Shown piece after piece: positions 43,815 to 52,367 of a stretch of 64,000 nt of DNA (within the stretch, counting starts at the first letter, position 1; the number at the start of each line of letters is the position of its first letter). The translations under genes were made by a program, and so were the position numbers. The notes beneath the pieces are model-generated. The model searched no databases and was not told the DNA's origin. It saw only the letters and a list, made by a program, of their open reading frames with translations. Location: assembly GCA_964463135.1 (NCBI GenBank), contig CAYXBA010000004.1, positions 124,001 to 188,000 on the forward strand, in the 5' to 3' direction. This stretch comes from UBA6898 sp964463135. Lineage in GTDB: Bacteria; Nitrospirota; Thermodesulfovibrionia; Thermodesulfovibrionales; UBA6898.

Positions 43815-44196
43815 CAGCTCCGTATGAGAAGAGATCATAGTCTCCGTGAGATCCCGGTGACTGGTACTGATAGGGCTTTTGCCACGGATCGTTCGGCACC
43901 CCTTTTTTGAGATAAGAACCGTCCCAGCCCTGTGCCCCGGGATTCGTGATCAGTGCATTCAGGCCCTCTGACGTAGTCGGGTACCTGCCGACATCAAGCC
44001 GGAAACTGTCAAGGGCCTGGCCGAGCATCTCTATCTGGGTCCGGGCCGCTGACTGCTTGCCTTTCCCGACCTTGCCGAAAATCTGGGGGCCAACAAGAGC
44101 CGCAAGCATACCAAGGATGACCATAACAACAAGCAGTTCAATGAGCGTAAAGCCTTTTCTGTTGTTAGCGGAATAACGTTCTCTTCTCATATTCAT
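43762..44196 (-). CDS. gspG: Type II secretion major pseudopilin GspG
   Basis: This 144-residue major pseudopilin begins RKG/FTLIELLVVMVILGMLAALVGPQ. The GspG-specific parts are DVGRYPTTSEGLNALI, DGSYLKKGVPNDPW and the calcium-loop region YDLFSYGADGAAGGEG. It lies 38 bases after gspF. Confidence 0.94.
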   Translation of the reverse strand: MNMRRERYSANNRKGFTLIELLVVMVILGMLAALVGPQIFGKVGKGKQSAARTQIEMLGQALDSFRLDVGRYPTTSEGLNALITNPGAQGWDGSYLKKGVPNDPWQKPYQYQSPGSHGDYDLFSYGADGAAGGEGENKDVNSWE

Positions 44197-44234
44197 AGAG
44201 CCTCCTGAAATATTCTGACCTTTCTGTTCTCTTT

Positions 44235-45428
44235 CTATAACGGCATTTCGTTTATGCTGAAAATACCCATGAGCATCGAGATGACGATCAATCCGACCAC
44301 TACGCCCATAAGCAGGATAAGCAGGGGCTCAAAGAGACTGACGAACCGCTTGATAAGATTTCTGGTGTCTGCTTCAAACCGGTCTGCTATCAGAAGAAAG
44401 GTCTCCTCCAATCTTCCAGCCTCCTCTCCCACTGCAACCATCTGGTTGAAAATAGCAGGGAAGACACCGCTCTCTCGCAGGGGAGCGGAAATACCCTTGC
44501 CTTTGCTCACGCCCTCTTCGAGCACAAGGAGCTTCTTTGCAATGACATCATTGTCTATCACATCGCGAGAGACCCGTATGGCCTCAAGGATCGGCACACC
44601 GCTCTGCAGAAGTGTGCCGAAGGTCCTCGAAAATCTGGCAATGATGAATTTCATGCTCAGCTTTTTCAGCACCGGCACCTTCAGTTTGAGGTTGTCGATA
44701 TAACCCTTGCCCTCTGCAGTCCTTGCATAGCTGCGGACCAGAAATATAAAAGCACCAAGCCCGCCCAAAAAAACCCACCAGTACGATGCAAAGAGGCTGC
44801 TCACCTTCATCAGGACCAGGGTCGGCAGGGGAAGGGTCTGGCCCATATCGGAGAATATCTTTGCAAAATTGGGAATTACATAGAGCATCAGCACTGCCAC
44901 TGCCAGTCCGCCCACAACTGTAAGAAGGATAGGGTAGATAAGGGCCGAGACGATCTCTTTCTTGAAATTAATGCTTGTTTCGAGGAAGACCACCAGCCTC
45001 TTGATGACCACCTCAAGGATACCGCCTGACTCGCCTGCCTTGATCATATTAATATAAAGCCGCGGAAATATTCTGTGCTTGGCCATGGCATTCGAGAGCG
45101 TATTGCCTCTCTGGATGTCAATATACACTTCCTTGATGATCGCCCGCAGCGCCTTCTTCTCTGAATGTTCCGAAAGCACATAAAGCGCCCGGTCTATGGG
45201 AAGTCCTGATTCAAGCAGGTTACCGAGTTCCTGGGTAAAGATCAGGATATCCTCATTGGTTATCCTCTGGAACAGGGAGATCTCCCGGGCCTCGCTCACC
45301 TTGATACTGAGGGGGACAAGCCCCATACCCCTGAGCGTTGACTTAAGGGTATCCTCGTCTGAGGAAGAAATCGTTTCCTTCACTTTTTTCCCCGAAGAAT
45401 CAATGGCTTCGTAGCTGAAGACAGGCAT
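44235..45428 (-). CDS. gspF: Type II secretion inner-membrane platform protein GspF
   Basis: This 397-residue protein has two GspF/PilC repeats (residues about 70-195 and 275-395) and three transmembrane helices. Motifs LLESGLPIDRAL and LLQSGVPILEAI mark the two repeats. It belongs to the pseudopilus-assembly platform and starts the gspF-G-H-I-J run. Genes for GspD and GspE are not in this window. Confidence 0.93.
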   Translation of the reverse strand: MPVFSYEAIDSSGKKVKETISSSDEDTLKSTLRGMGLVPLSIKVSEAREISLFQRITNEDILIFTQELGNLLESGLPIDRALYVLSEHSEKKALRAIIKEVYIDIQRGNTLSNAMAKHRIFPRLYINMIKAGESGGILEVVIKRLVVFLETSINFKKEIVSALIYPILLTVVGGLAVAVLMLYVIPNFAKIFSDMGQTLPLPTLVLMKVSSLFASYWWVFLGGLGAFIFLVRSYARTAEGKGYIDNLKLKVPVLKKLSMKFIIARFSRTFGTLLQSGVPILEAIRVSRDVIDNDVIAKKLLVLEEGVSKGKGISAPLRESGVFPAIFNQMVAVGEEAGRLEETFLLIADRFEADTRNLIKRFVSLFEPLLILLMGVVVGLIVISMLMGIFSINEMPL

Positions 45429-45561
45429 AATAGTATCTTATCACGCAGGGTAAAAGAGCGTCAAACCGGCTCTTTGCACTGTCATGCACCACGGTCGGAA
45501 CAAAAAAAGAATCTCCCAGGCATGAATTCGGTTGTTTTTTCCAGCCATTTTGCGGAAAATG

Positions 45562-45740
45562 TAAGCACGGGTGCAGAATGCTTAATAGGGAATTCCGTGA
45601 AAACCGGAAGTGGTCCCGCCGCTGTGATCCTGACTCTGTGAAGACAGAGTAAACGCCTTTGCCGGCAGCATGCCACTGTTCGCTCATTTGAATGGGAAGG
45701 CAGGGAAAGGTCAGGAGAGCCAGAATACCTGCCTGTGAAC
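45562..45740 (+). ncRNA. Cobalamin riboswitch aptamer upstream of btuFCD
   Basis: Conserved AdoCbl-riboswitch blocks appear in order: GGTGCAGAATGCTTAATAGGGAA, CCCGCCGCTGTGA, GCCACTG, GGGAAGGC and the GAGCCAGAATACCTGCC box at the 3' end. A heptamer array and an intrinsic terminator follow before the TTG start of btuF. B12 binding would favour termination and reduce uptake. The leader totals about 350 bases. Confidence 0.92.
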
Positions 45741-45744
45741 GACA

Positions 45745-45807
45745 GTTCGATGTTCAAGGTTCTATGTTGCAGTAATAACATTGAACTTGGAACAGAGAAC
45801 GTTGAAC
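45745..45807 (+). repeat. Nine contiguous heptamers between riboswitch and terminator
   Basis: Exactly nine 7-base units fill 63 bases: GTTCGAT, GTTCAAG, GTTCTAT, GTTGCAG, TAATAAC, ATTGAAC, TTGGAAC, AGAGAAC, GTTGAAC. The left units start with GTTC and the right units end with GAAC, so the array is an inverted pair able to form a long hairpin directly behind the aptamer. Confidence 0.88.
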
Positions 45808-45856
45808 GTAAGTTTCTTCCCGCGGAGGAAGGAGAGGATGAAGCAAACCAGGGTGC

Positions 45857-45898
45857 AATCCTCAGCGGCCTTTTCAGGCCCTGAGGATTTTTTATTTT
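45857..45898 (+). terminator. Riboswitch-controlled intrinsic terminator
   Basis: AATCCTCAG / CTGAGGATT arms with an inner GGCC/GGCC stem, followed by a T-rich tract (TTTTTTATTTT). It lies directly before the btuF ribosome site and is the probable expression platform of the upstream cobalamin aptamer. Confidence 0.88.
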
Positions 45899-45910
45899 AA
45901 GGAGACAATA

Positions 45911-46777
45911 TTGAAACCGTTTCATCCTTCATCAGTAGCTATAAAAGTGACTGTATTACTGGTCACTGCTTACTGCTTACTGCTTACGCCAGCGTTCGCT
46001 GATTCTCCGAAGCGCATCATCTCCCTTGCGCCGAACATCACCGAGATCCTGTTTGCCCTCGGCGTTGACGAACGGATAGCTGCTGTGTCGAGCTTCTGTG
46101 ATTTCCCTGAGGAGGCAAAGAAGAAGCCAAAGGTCGGAGGCATGTCCAACCCTTCGCTTGAGGCAGTTGTTTCGCTCAAGCCTGACCTCGTTCTCTTCAG
46201 TATTGACGGAAATCCGAAGTCCTTTGAGGAACGGCTGAGCAGCATGAAGATCAGGACCTTTACCCTGCGGTCAAAAAGAATTGCCGAACTTCCCCAGGGC
46301 GTGCGCCAGATCGGCACTGCAGTGGGCGCTGCGGCACAGGCAGAAACACTTGCGCAGGAAATGGAGAAGAAGCTCTCAGGGCTCATGGAGCGGGAGCGCA
46401 GATACAGGGACCTTCACCGGACAGCAAGGAAACAGAAGGTAATGTTCATCATATGGCCTGACCCCCTCATTGTTGCAGGACCCGGCAGCATTGCCGACGA
46501 TGCGCTCCAGGTCCTCGGCACAGAGAACATTGCGGCAAAGACAGGAACGACCTATCCGAAATATTCCATTGAGGAGATCCTGCGCCAGGCGCCTGACGTC
46601 ATTTTTATCGGCAAGGGCACGGGCATGGATAAGGTGGCTGATGGCCTCCTGAAGAGGCTGAAAAGCGTGCCGGCAGTGCGCAGCAACAGGGTCCATTATG
46701 TCAGCGACCATCTTTACCGTCTCGGACCGAGGACCATTCAGGGCATAGAAGAACTGGCAGGACATCTGGAACAATAA
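45911..46777 (+). CDS. btuF: Cobalamin ABC transporter periplasmic binding protein BtuF, TTG start
   Basis: This 288-residue periplasmic binding protein starts at TTG 45911 (AAGGAG just upstream). A signal peptide of about 30 residues is followed by the BtuF/FepB-like core: RIISLAPNITEILFALG, AVSSFCDFP, PDLVLF, IIWPDPLIVAGPGS and PDVIFIGKG. The hydrophobic signal core (VTAYCLLLT) is encoded by three perfect ACTGCTT repeats. It is the first gene of btuFCD-cobC behind a cobalamin riboswitch. Cobalamin as ligand is supported by that riboswitch. Confidence 0.92.
   Translation: MKPFHPSSVAIKVTVLLVTAYCLLLTPAFADSPKRIISLAPNITEILFALGVDERIAAVSSFCDFPEEAKKKPKVGGMSNPSLEAVVSLKPDLVLFSIDGNPKSFEERLSSMKIRTFTLRSKRIAELPQGVRQIGTAVGAAAQAETLAQEMEKKLSGLMERERRYRDLHRTARKQKVMFIIWPDPLIVAGPGSIADDALQVLGTENIAAKTGTTYPKYSIEEILRQAPDVIFIGKGTGMDKVADGLLKRLKSVPAVRSNRVHYVSDHLYRLGPRTIQGIEELAGHLEQ
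45958..45992 (+). repeat. Heptamers encoding the BtuF signal-peptide core
   Basis: ACTGGTC, then three perfect ACTGCTT units (45965-45985), then ACGCCAG. Read in frame they give LVTAYCLLLTPA, a hydrophobic stretch with seven-residue periodicity. Confidence 0.85.
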
Positions 46778-47748
46778 TGAAAAATATTAAACTGAGGCTA
46801 CTGATCATCATCTGCATACCGATCATTGCGTTCGGCATATCTCTTGTTGCCGGGCCAAAGATGATCAACCCGTTTACTGCAGATGAAATATCACGGGAAA
46901 TACTCTTTTCGATCCGCGCCCCGCGCAGCATCGTTGCCATTCTGATGGGCATGGCACTCGGCGCATCAGGAGCAGTGCTGCAGGGCATTCTCAAAAATCC
47001 TCTTGCAGATCCCTATATCCTCGGAATTTCGAGCGGAGCGTCCCTCGCAGCTGCCCTGGGCATCATGGCAGGCGCCGCCTTTGCCGGCACCTTTACCATC
47101 CCGCTCCTCGCCTTCATCGGAGCACTCGCAACCGGCATCATGGTCGGCGTCATGGGATGGCAGCGGGGAGGACTGTGGCCCGAAAGGATCCTCCTTGCCG
47201 GCGTAGGACTGAGCTTCCTTTTTTCTGCAATGCTCATGCTGATCATGAGCATATCGTCTGATGAGGGGCTCAGAAAGGCGATGCTCTGGATCTTCGGTGA
47301 CCTTTCGATGTCAGAATGGCCAAAGGTCCCCTACGGTCTTGCTTTTGTGGCTGCAGGCATCTTCGTGTCCCTGTTCAGGTCAAAGGCCCTCAATGTGCTG
47401 ATCCTCGGAGACGAATTTGCCCACAGCCTTGGCTTCTCTCCCCGCAGAGAACGCCTGATCCTTTTTGTCTCTGTCGGCCTTCTGACCGCAGCGTCAGTTT
47501 CTCTCGGCGGCATGATCGGCTTTATCGGTCTCCTTGTCCCTCATATTATGCGTTTCTTCATCGGGTCTGATAACAGGCTGCTGATCCCCTGCTCGGCGCT
47601 CGGCGGCGGGGCCCTGCTCTGCATTGCCGATGTCATCAGCAGGTCTGTTCTCCCACCCATGGAGCTTCCGGCAGGCATTGTCACCGCGATTATCGGCTCC
47701 CCCTATTTTCTCTACCTGCTCAGGAGGAAGAATGTCCTCAGCATCTGA
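46777..47748 (+). CDS. btuC: Cobalamin ABC transporter permease BtuC (FecCD family)
   Basis: This 323-residue inner-membrane permease has eight to ten transmembrane helices. FecCD landmarks: RAPRSIVAILMGMALGASGAVLQG, NPLADPYILGISSGASLAA, GDEFAHSLG and GFIGLLVPHIMRFFIG (coupling segment). The start overlaps the btuF stop by 1 base. Confidence 0.94.
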   Translation: MKNIKLRLLIIICIPIIAFGISLVAGPKMINPFTADEISREILFSIRAPRSIVAILMGMALGASGAVLQGILKNPLADPYILGISSGASLAAALGIMAGAAFAGTFTIPLLAFIGALATGIMVGVMGWQRGGLWPERILLAGVGLSFLFSAMLMLIMSISSDEGLRKAMLWIFGDLSMSEWPKVPYGLAFVAAGIFVSLFRSKALNVLILGDEFAHSLGFSPRRERLILFVSVGLLTAASVSLGGMIGFIGLLVPHIMRFFIGSDNRLLIPCSALGGGALLCIADVISRSVLPPMELPAGIVTAIIGSPYFLYLLRRKNVLSI

Positions 47749-48508
47749 GCCCACAATTCTTGCGCTGGACAATCTCTCCTTTTCTTATGAAAAGCGTGAA
47801 ACGTTTATTAAGAACATATCCTTTTCTGTCGGTCAGGGTGAATTCATAGGGCTGCTTGGCGCGAACGGATCAGGAAAGTCCACGATACTGAAGCTCGGAA
47901 GCGGCATTCTCAGCCCGGCGCAGGGAGAGGTTCGGCTCTGGTCAAAGCCTTTGCAGGAATATCACAACAGAGACCGGGCCAAGCTGATAAGCTATCTTCC
48001 GCAGACGCTCGACATTGCCGTTCCGTTCACCGTGCAGGAACTGGTCGGGATGGGGCTTTATCCCTATGACATACCACCGGTAATGAGCGTGGAGAGCGCT
48101 CTGGAACTTGTCGGGCTTCAGGACAAGTCCTCTGCATACCTCTCGGACCTGAGCGGAGGAGAGAAAAGACGGACATTCATTGCCATGACCCTGGTTCAGG
48201 GTGCCGGCCTGCTTATGCTGGATGAGCCGCTCGCGAATCTTGACATTAAATACCAGATGGAACTGGTGAGACTCCTGAAGAAGCTGAGGGATACAAAGAA
48301 CATCTCGATTATCATGGCGCTCCACGACATCAATATTGCCCTCCAGTTTTCGAAGGTCATGCTGATAAAGAACGGGGCGCTTCTCGGCATAGGAAAACCT
48401 GAAGATATCCTGACGGATACTCGTTTAAACGATGCCTTTGATATTCAGGTAAGCATCATGCGTCATGCGAACGGGAGTTCTTTTATCAGCTATGGAGATG
48501 AGAACTGA
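47732..48508 (+). CDS. btuD: Cobalamin ABC transporter ATPase BtuD
   Basis: This 258-residue ATPase begins at ATG 47732 (AGGAGG 5 bases before). An upstream in-frame Met lies inside btuC and is rejected. Motifs: LLGANGSGKSTIL (Walker A), YLPQTLD (Q-loop), LSGGEKRR (signature), LLMLDEPLANLD (Walker B) and ALHDIN (H-loop). It overlaps btuC by 17 bases. Confidence 0.94.
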   Translation: MSSASEPTILALDNLSFSYEKRETFIKNISFSVGQGEFIGLLGANGSGKSTILKLGSGILSPAQGEVRLWSKPLQEYHNRDRAKLISYLPQTLDIAVPFTVQELVGMGLYPYDIPPVMSVESALELVGLQDKSSAYLSDLSGGEKRRTFIAMTLVQGAGLLMLDEPLANLDIKYQMELVRLLKKLRDTKNISIIMALHDINIALQFSKVMLIKNGALLGIGKPEDILTDTRLNDAFDIQVSIMRHANGSSFISYGDEN

Positions 48509-48510
48509 CC

Positions 48511-49191
48511 ATGGTCACAACGCTCTACCTGATACGGCATGGAGAAACAGCGGGCAGCGATACAAAACGCTATCATGGCAGCATTGACGTGCTGCTCTCG
48601 GAAAAAGGGAAACAGCAGGCGGCCGAAAAGACCGATCTTCTCAGACATTATGTTGAAAGGGCCACCACCTCGAAACATCTCAGCTACTTAAAGGACATTC
48701 ATGACAGCGCAGATGATCTGAATGCATCGACCCCTTCAGGGCTTCAGGCTCTGTACTGCTCCAGCCTTTCCCGGGCTGTCCAGAGCGCTGAGATCATTGC
48801 CCGGCCGTTCGGACTTCAGCCAATCAAGGTGGCTGATCTCCGTGAAAGAAGCTTTGGCATTTGGGAAGGCATGAGCTTCAGCGAGATCAGGGAACAATAC
48901 CCGGAAGAATTTGCAGCATGGGCGCAGAATCCTCTCGCTTACTCTCCTGTCGGGGGAGAAACAACCCTTGAAGTAAAAGATAGGGTCATAAAAGTGGTCA
49001 GTGAAATCGTCGAACGGCATGCCGGTCAGGAGATCGCTGTTGTTGCCCACGGCGGGGTAAACAGGATAATCCTCTGCCATATCCTTGGCATGCCGCTCGA
49101 AAACGTCTTCAGGATCGAACAGGATTATGCAGCCCTGAACATCATTGAGTTCTGGGAAATGTATCCTGTGCTGAAATTGTTGAATGGTTAG
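48511..49191 (+). CDS. cobC: Histidine phosphatase, probable alpha-ribazole phosphatase (CobC-like)
   Basis: This 226-residue histidine-phosphatase family protein has TLYLIRHGETAG (catalytic RHG), the SSLSRAVQSAEIIA region, the Glu motif ERSFGIWEGMSF and the second His in VVAHGGVNRI. Its position 2 bases after btuD behind a cobalamin riboswitch makes alpha-ribazole-5'-phosphate phosphatase (nucleotide-loop assembly) the likely activity. A general phosphoglycerate-mutase-like role cannot be excluded. A 30-residue insertion (about 52-75) is not typical of the family. Confidence 0.8.
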   Translation: MVTTLYLIRHGETAGSDTKRYHGSIDVLLSEKGKQQAAEKTDLLRHYVERATTSKHLSYLKDIHDSADDLNASTPSGLQALYCSSLSRAVQSAEIIARPFGLQPIKVADLRERSFGIWEGMSFSEIREQYPEEFAAWAQNPLAYSPVGGETTLEVKDRVIKVVSEIVERHAGQEIAVVAHGGVNRIILCHILGMPLENVFRIEQDYAALNIIEFWEMYPVLKLLNG

Positions 49192-49219
49192 GTAGAACAA
49201 TGCTGCTTTCAGCAGCAAA

Positions 49220-49432
49220 AGGATGCATGAAAGGGGAATCCCGTGAGAAACGGGAACTGCCCCGCAACTGTAAAGGGAACGAAAGCCAAACAAAAGTGAT
49301 CAGTGCCAGTGAATTAGTGTCAGATTCTGACACTGAAAACTGACACGGACACCGGACAGCCACTGTCTGCCTGAGGCGGATGGGAAGGCAAGCGAATAGG
49401 AAGCCCTGAGTCAGGATACCCTTCATGCACCA
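49220..49432 (+). ncRNA. Second cobalamin riboswitch, upstream of the TonB-dependent receptor
   Basis: A variant aptamer: GATGCATGAAAGGGGAATCCCGTG, CCCGCAACTGTAAA, GCCACTGTCTGCC, GGGAAGGC, AGCCCTGAGTCAGGATACC; the outer stem closes with CCCTTCATGCA. The stem between CTGTAAA and GCCACTG is filled by heptamer-like repeats. The leader to the receptor ATG continues for about 135 bases with a short potential ORF (49472-49492). Confidence 0.9.
49295..49361 (+). repeat. Heptamer-like inverted array in the second riboswitch
   Basis: AGTGATC, AGTGCC, AGTGAATT, then a perfect 9-base inverted repeat AGTGTCAGA-T-TCTGACACT (49316-49334), then spaced copies of GACAC/GACAG (TGACACG, GACACCG, GACAGCC). Unit length varies between 6 and 8 here, so it is a decayed form of the pattern. 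Confidence 0.65.
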
Positions 49433-49471
49433 GAAACCAAATAGACCCTTCGTGGGAAGAGGAGGTATCAC

Positions 49472-49492
49472 ATGAGACCTGAGACAGGATAG
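49472..49492 (+). other. Possible 6-codon leader ORF in the receptor leader
   Basis: ATG AGA CCT GAG ACA GGA TAG is preceded by GAGGAGG at good spacing, 76 bases upstream of the receptor's own ribosome site. It may be a translated leader or chance; a role in riboswitch output is speculative. Confidence 0.3.
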
Positions 49493-49567
49493 TCTCCGCT
49501 GTCTGCAGTGACATCATTGTTGTACCAGTAATCAATAATTTCAGAATAATTAAAGGAGATGTTATAC

Positions 49568-51544
49568 ATGAAGAAAATTCTGTTAGTAATCATTATGATT
49601 GCGGCTTCTCTGCCTGTCTGGGCAGAGGAGAAAGCAATATCCCTTGATGAGATCGTCGTAACTGCCACAAGGGCTGACGAGGAGATCGACAAGATATCGT
49701 CAAACATTACGGTCATTACCCAGGAGGAGATCAAGAAGTCAACAGCTATAACTGTGCAGGACCTTCTGAAGGCTGAGGAAGGCCTTATCGTCAGAGATCT
49801 CTATGGCACGGGGACAAAATCAACTGTTGATATGAGAGGATTCGCAAAAGGTGTCAATACAGTAGTCCTTATTGATGGGAGAAGAATTAACCAAATTGAC
49901 TCCGGCGCTGTTGACTGGAACTTGATCCCGCTTGAAAATGTAGAAAGGATTGAAATTGTGAGGGGCAGTGAAAGCGTCCTTTATGGAGATAATGCCCTCG
50001 CAGGAGCTATTAACATCATAACCAAAAAGGGTTTCACTAAGAAGCCTGAACTTGTGCTCGATGCAAGAGCAGAGAGCTATAGTGGCCATAGTGAGTATGG
50101 CACATTCACGGGTGGCAACGATTGGATAGGGTACTTTTTTTTCATAAAGCACCGGCAGACTGAAGGTTATCGTGAAAACAGCAATTTTAATGCAACAGAT
50201 ATAAACACTCGGCTGAACTTTAAGATCAACAGCACCTTTTCTATTGATGCTGCTGCCGGTTATCATGAAGACGAACAGGGGCTGCCCGGGGCTCTCTTTG
50301 AGAGGGAGGTAAAGGACGATCGCAGGCAATCTCGCGAACCCAAGAACAATGCTCATTACGACCATCGCTATGTAGATATTAAGGGAAACATCCTGCTTGG
50401 AGCATGGGGTGATTTAGAATTGGGATACAGTTACGATAATACCAAGTTTGGGGCCCAATATTTAAATTACTTTACAAATATGGATAGAGATTCTTCCACG
50501 ATTGGATTGCGTGCAAAATTAACGGTTGATACGAAGATAAGTTCATTCAGGAATCTTACCATTGCCGGCGTGGACTATTTTGACTCAACTGTAGATAATG
50601 CATCAAAGGATACTTTCGGAACATGGAGTTCAGCTGCCGAGATTACAAAGGAAGAAACAGGACTTTACCTGCAGAATGAGTTCTTTATAAACGAGCGCCT
50701 TTCGATCAGTGCCGGCTACCGTTATTCATCAACACAATATGGGGACACGGTGAGCAATCTCTCCTTATGGGGAAATAGCACGGGATCTGACAACGTCAGG
50801 TTTACGGAAGATTCTTTCAGATTGGGCATCAACTACAATTACCAGAAGGGCTCCAAGGTCTTTTTGAGCTATGCAAAAGGATACCGTCTCCCTGCAACTG
50901 ATGAACTGGTTGATTATCTCGGCAATGTTAAACTCCTGAAGCCGGAAAAATCAGATACCTACGAGATTGGAATTGTTCATTCATTTGGTGACAGGCTTCA
51001 GATACGATTGACGGCATACACCATGGACGTGAGAGATGAACTCTATGTTAACCCCCAGTTGAGTTTTGGTTTTGGCGATAACCAAAATCTGGATAAAACA
51101 AAGCATTATGGTGCTGAAGCAGGATTTTCCGCAAAGATTACAGACACCATTTCCGCCTTCGGCAGTTTTACCTATTCCGTGGCAAAATTTGATGCAGGGC
51201 CCTATGATGAAAATTACATACCTATGGTGCCGAGATACACCGCCAGCATTGGAGCTGACTTCCGCCCCATGAAAGAACTTCTTCTGTCAATGAAAGGAAC
51301 CTGGGTTGATCAGCGTTACCTGGAAAATGATGTCAAGAACGATCTTGATCAGCTTGAGTCAAGTTTTGTACTTGACACAAAAATCTCTTATACCTATAAG
51401 AATATTACGGCATATCTTGGCATTAATAATTTGCTCAATGAAGAATTCTCGGACTATGGAGCACATAGTTCATCTAGTAATTATGAAAAGTATTATCCTG
51501 CGCCGGAACGCAATTTCTACGGGGGGTTGAGAATAGCACTTTAA
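49568..51544 (+). CDS. TonB-dependent outer-membrane receptor (BtuB-like)
   Basis: This 658-residue protein starts at ATG 49568 (AAAGGAG 9 bases before); an ATG at 49559 touches the ribosome site and is rejected. It has a signal peptide (residues 1-19, ending VWA), a TonB box (DEIVVTATRAD), a plug domain (QDLLKAEEGLIV, RIEIVRGSESVLYGDNALAGAINIITKKG) and a 22-strand-type barrel ending in YGGLRIAL. The upstream cobalamin riboswitch makes a cobalamin or cobinamide substrate likely. It is followed by a TonB-like gene 1 base later. Confidence 0.92.
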   Translation: MKKILLVIIMIAASLPVWAEEKAISLDEIVVTATRADEEIDKISSNITVITQEEIKKSTAITVQDLLKAEEGLIVRDLYGTGTKSTVDMRGFAKGVNTVVLIDGRRINQIDSGAVDWNLIPLENVERIEIVRGSESVLYGDNALAGAINIITKKGFTKKPELVLDARAESYSGHSEYGTFTGGNDWIGYFFFIKHRQTEGYRENSNFNATDINTRLNFKINSTFSIDAAAGYHEDEQGLPGALFEREVKDDRRQSREPKNNAHYDHRYVDIKGNILLGAWGDLELGYSYDNTKFGAQYLNYFTNMDRDSSTIGLRAKLTVDTKISSFRNLTIAGVDYFDSTVDNASKDTFGTWSSAAEITKEETGLYLQNEFFINERLSISAGYRYSSTQYGDTVSNLSLWGNSTGSDNVRFTEDSFRLGINYNYQKGSKVFLSYAKGYRLPATDELVDYLGNVKLLKPEKSDTYEIGIVHSFGDRLQIRLTAYTMDVRDELYVNPQLSFGFGDNQNLDKTKHYGAEAGFSAKITDTISAFGSFTYSVAKFDAGPYDENYIPMVPRYTASIGADFRPMKELLLSMKGTWVDQRYLENDVKNDLDQLESSFVLDTKISYTYKNITAYLGINNLLNEEFSDYGAHSSSSNYEKYYPAPERNFYGGLRIAL

Positions 51545-51545
51545 T

Positions 51546-52298
51546 ATGTTCCGTATATCGCACAATATCATCTTTTCTGTGCTGATGCATTCCATCCTGT
51601 TCGCTGCTGCCCTGTTGATCGGGAGCAGCAGCGAGGTCAGGAAGGCGCACCTGTTCACTGTTTCTCTCTTTGATGAAAAAGAGAACCGTGTCATGGGGCA
51701 AGAGGCCCCTGTTGGTGACATGAAGCAGATTCAGCGGCTGATGGAGACAGCAAAGTCTGCAGAGAAGCGGAACAGAACATTATCTTCAGTTCAGGATAGC
51801 ATCTCTATACAGACCGGGACACCTTCTGCTGCGGTCAAGGCTGCGACTGACACTATTATTGATCCCGGACCGGGAGTAGCCGGAATTGAAGCGAAAAATA
51901 GTACTTCGCAGGTCGGGGGAAGCAGTCCCTCTTCTGCCGGCAGTAAGACATCCGGGATCAACAACGAAAAAACAGATATAGCTTCAGCAGTGCGCGGACA
52001 GGCTGGCCGGGCAGCTGAAACCGGTTCAGATGCCGCCCTCATGAAAAAAATCCGTGACGCCCTGCAGGCGAATCTCGTTTATCCTTACATCGCCAGAAAG
52101 AGAAGAATAGAGGGGACGGTCCTGATGGAGTTCCACATTAATGGCAGAGGAATGCCGGAAGGCATTAGGGTTGCGAAGGGATCGAACTATGCTGTTCTTG
52201 ATGAGGCAGCACGCGAGACTGTTCTCAAGACCTCTCCGTTTCCTGCGAGAGATAATATTATCGAGGTGCCTATCAGATTCTCCCTCACGGGGGAGTAG
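51546..52298 (+). CDS. TonB-family energy transducer with Ser/Ala-rich spacer
   Basis: This 250-residue protein has one N-terminal transmembrane helix (residues 8-25), a periplasmic spacer rich in Ser/Thr/Ala rather than the usual Pro-Lys/Pro-Glu repeats, and a C-terminal TonB domain (YPYIARKRRIEGTVLMEFHINGRG ... VLDEAARETVLKTSPFP; about residues 170-250). It probably energises the adjacent receptor; ExbB/ExbD are not in this window. The overall layout, not the spacer, supports the call. Confidence 0.82.
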   Translation: MFRISHNIIFSVLMHSILFAAALLIGSSSEVRKAHLFTVSLFDEKENRVMGQEAPVGDMKQIQRLMETAKSAEKRNRTLSSVQDSISIQTGTPSAAVKAATDTIIDPGPGVAGIEAKNSTSQVGGSSPSSAGSKTSGINNEKTDIASAVRGQAGRAAETGSDAALMKKIRDALQANLVYPYIARKRRIEGTVLMEFHINGRGMPEGIRVAKGSNYAVLDEAARETVLKTSPFPARDNIIEVPIRFSLTGE

Positions 52299-52312
52299 AA
52301 CGTTGAAGACAA

Positions 52313-52350
52313 TAAAAAAAGGCCCCCGAAAACCAGGGGCCTTTTTTATT
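52313..52350. terminator. Bidirectional terminator between tonB and tusA
   Basis: AAAAAAAGGCCCC followed by a short loop and GGGGCCTTTTTT forms a strong stem with T-runs in both directions. It serves the convergent TonB operon and the dsr/tusA operon. Confidence 0.9.
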
Positions 52351-52367
52351 GCATGGTAAATCAGTTC

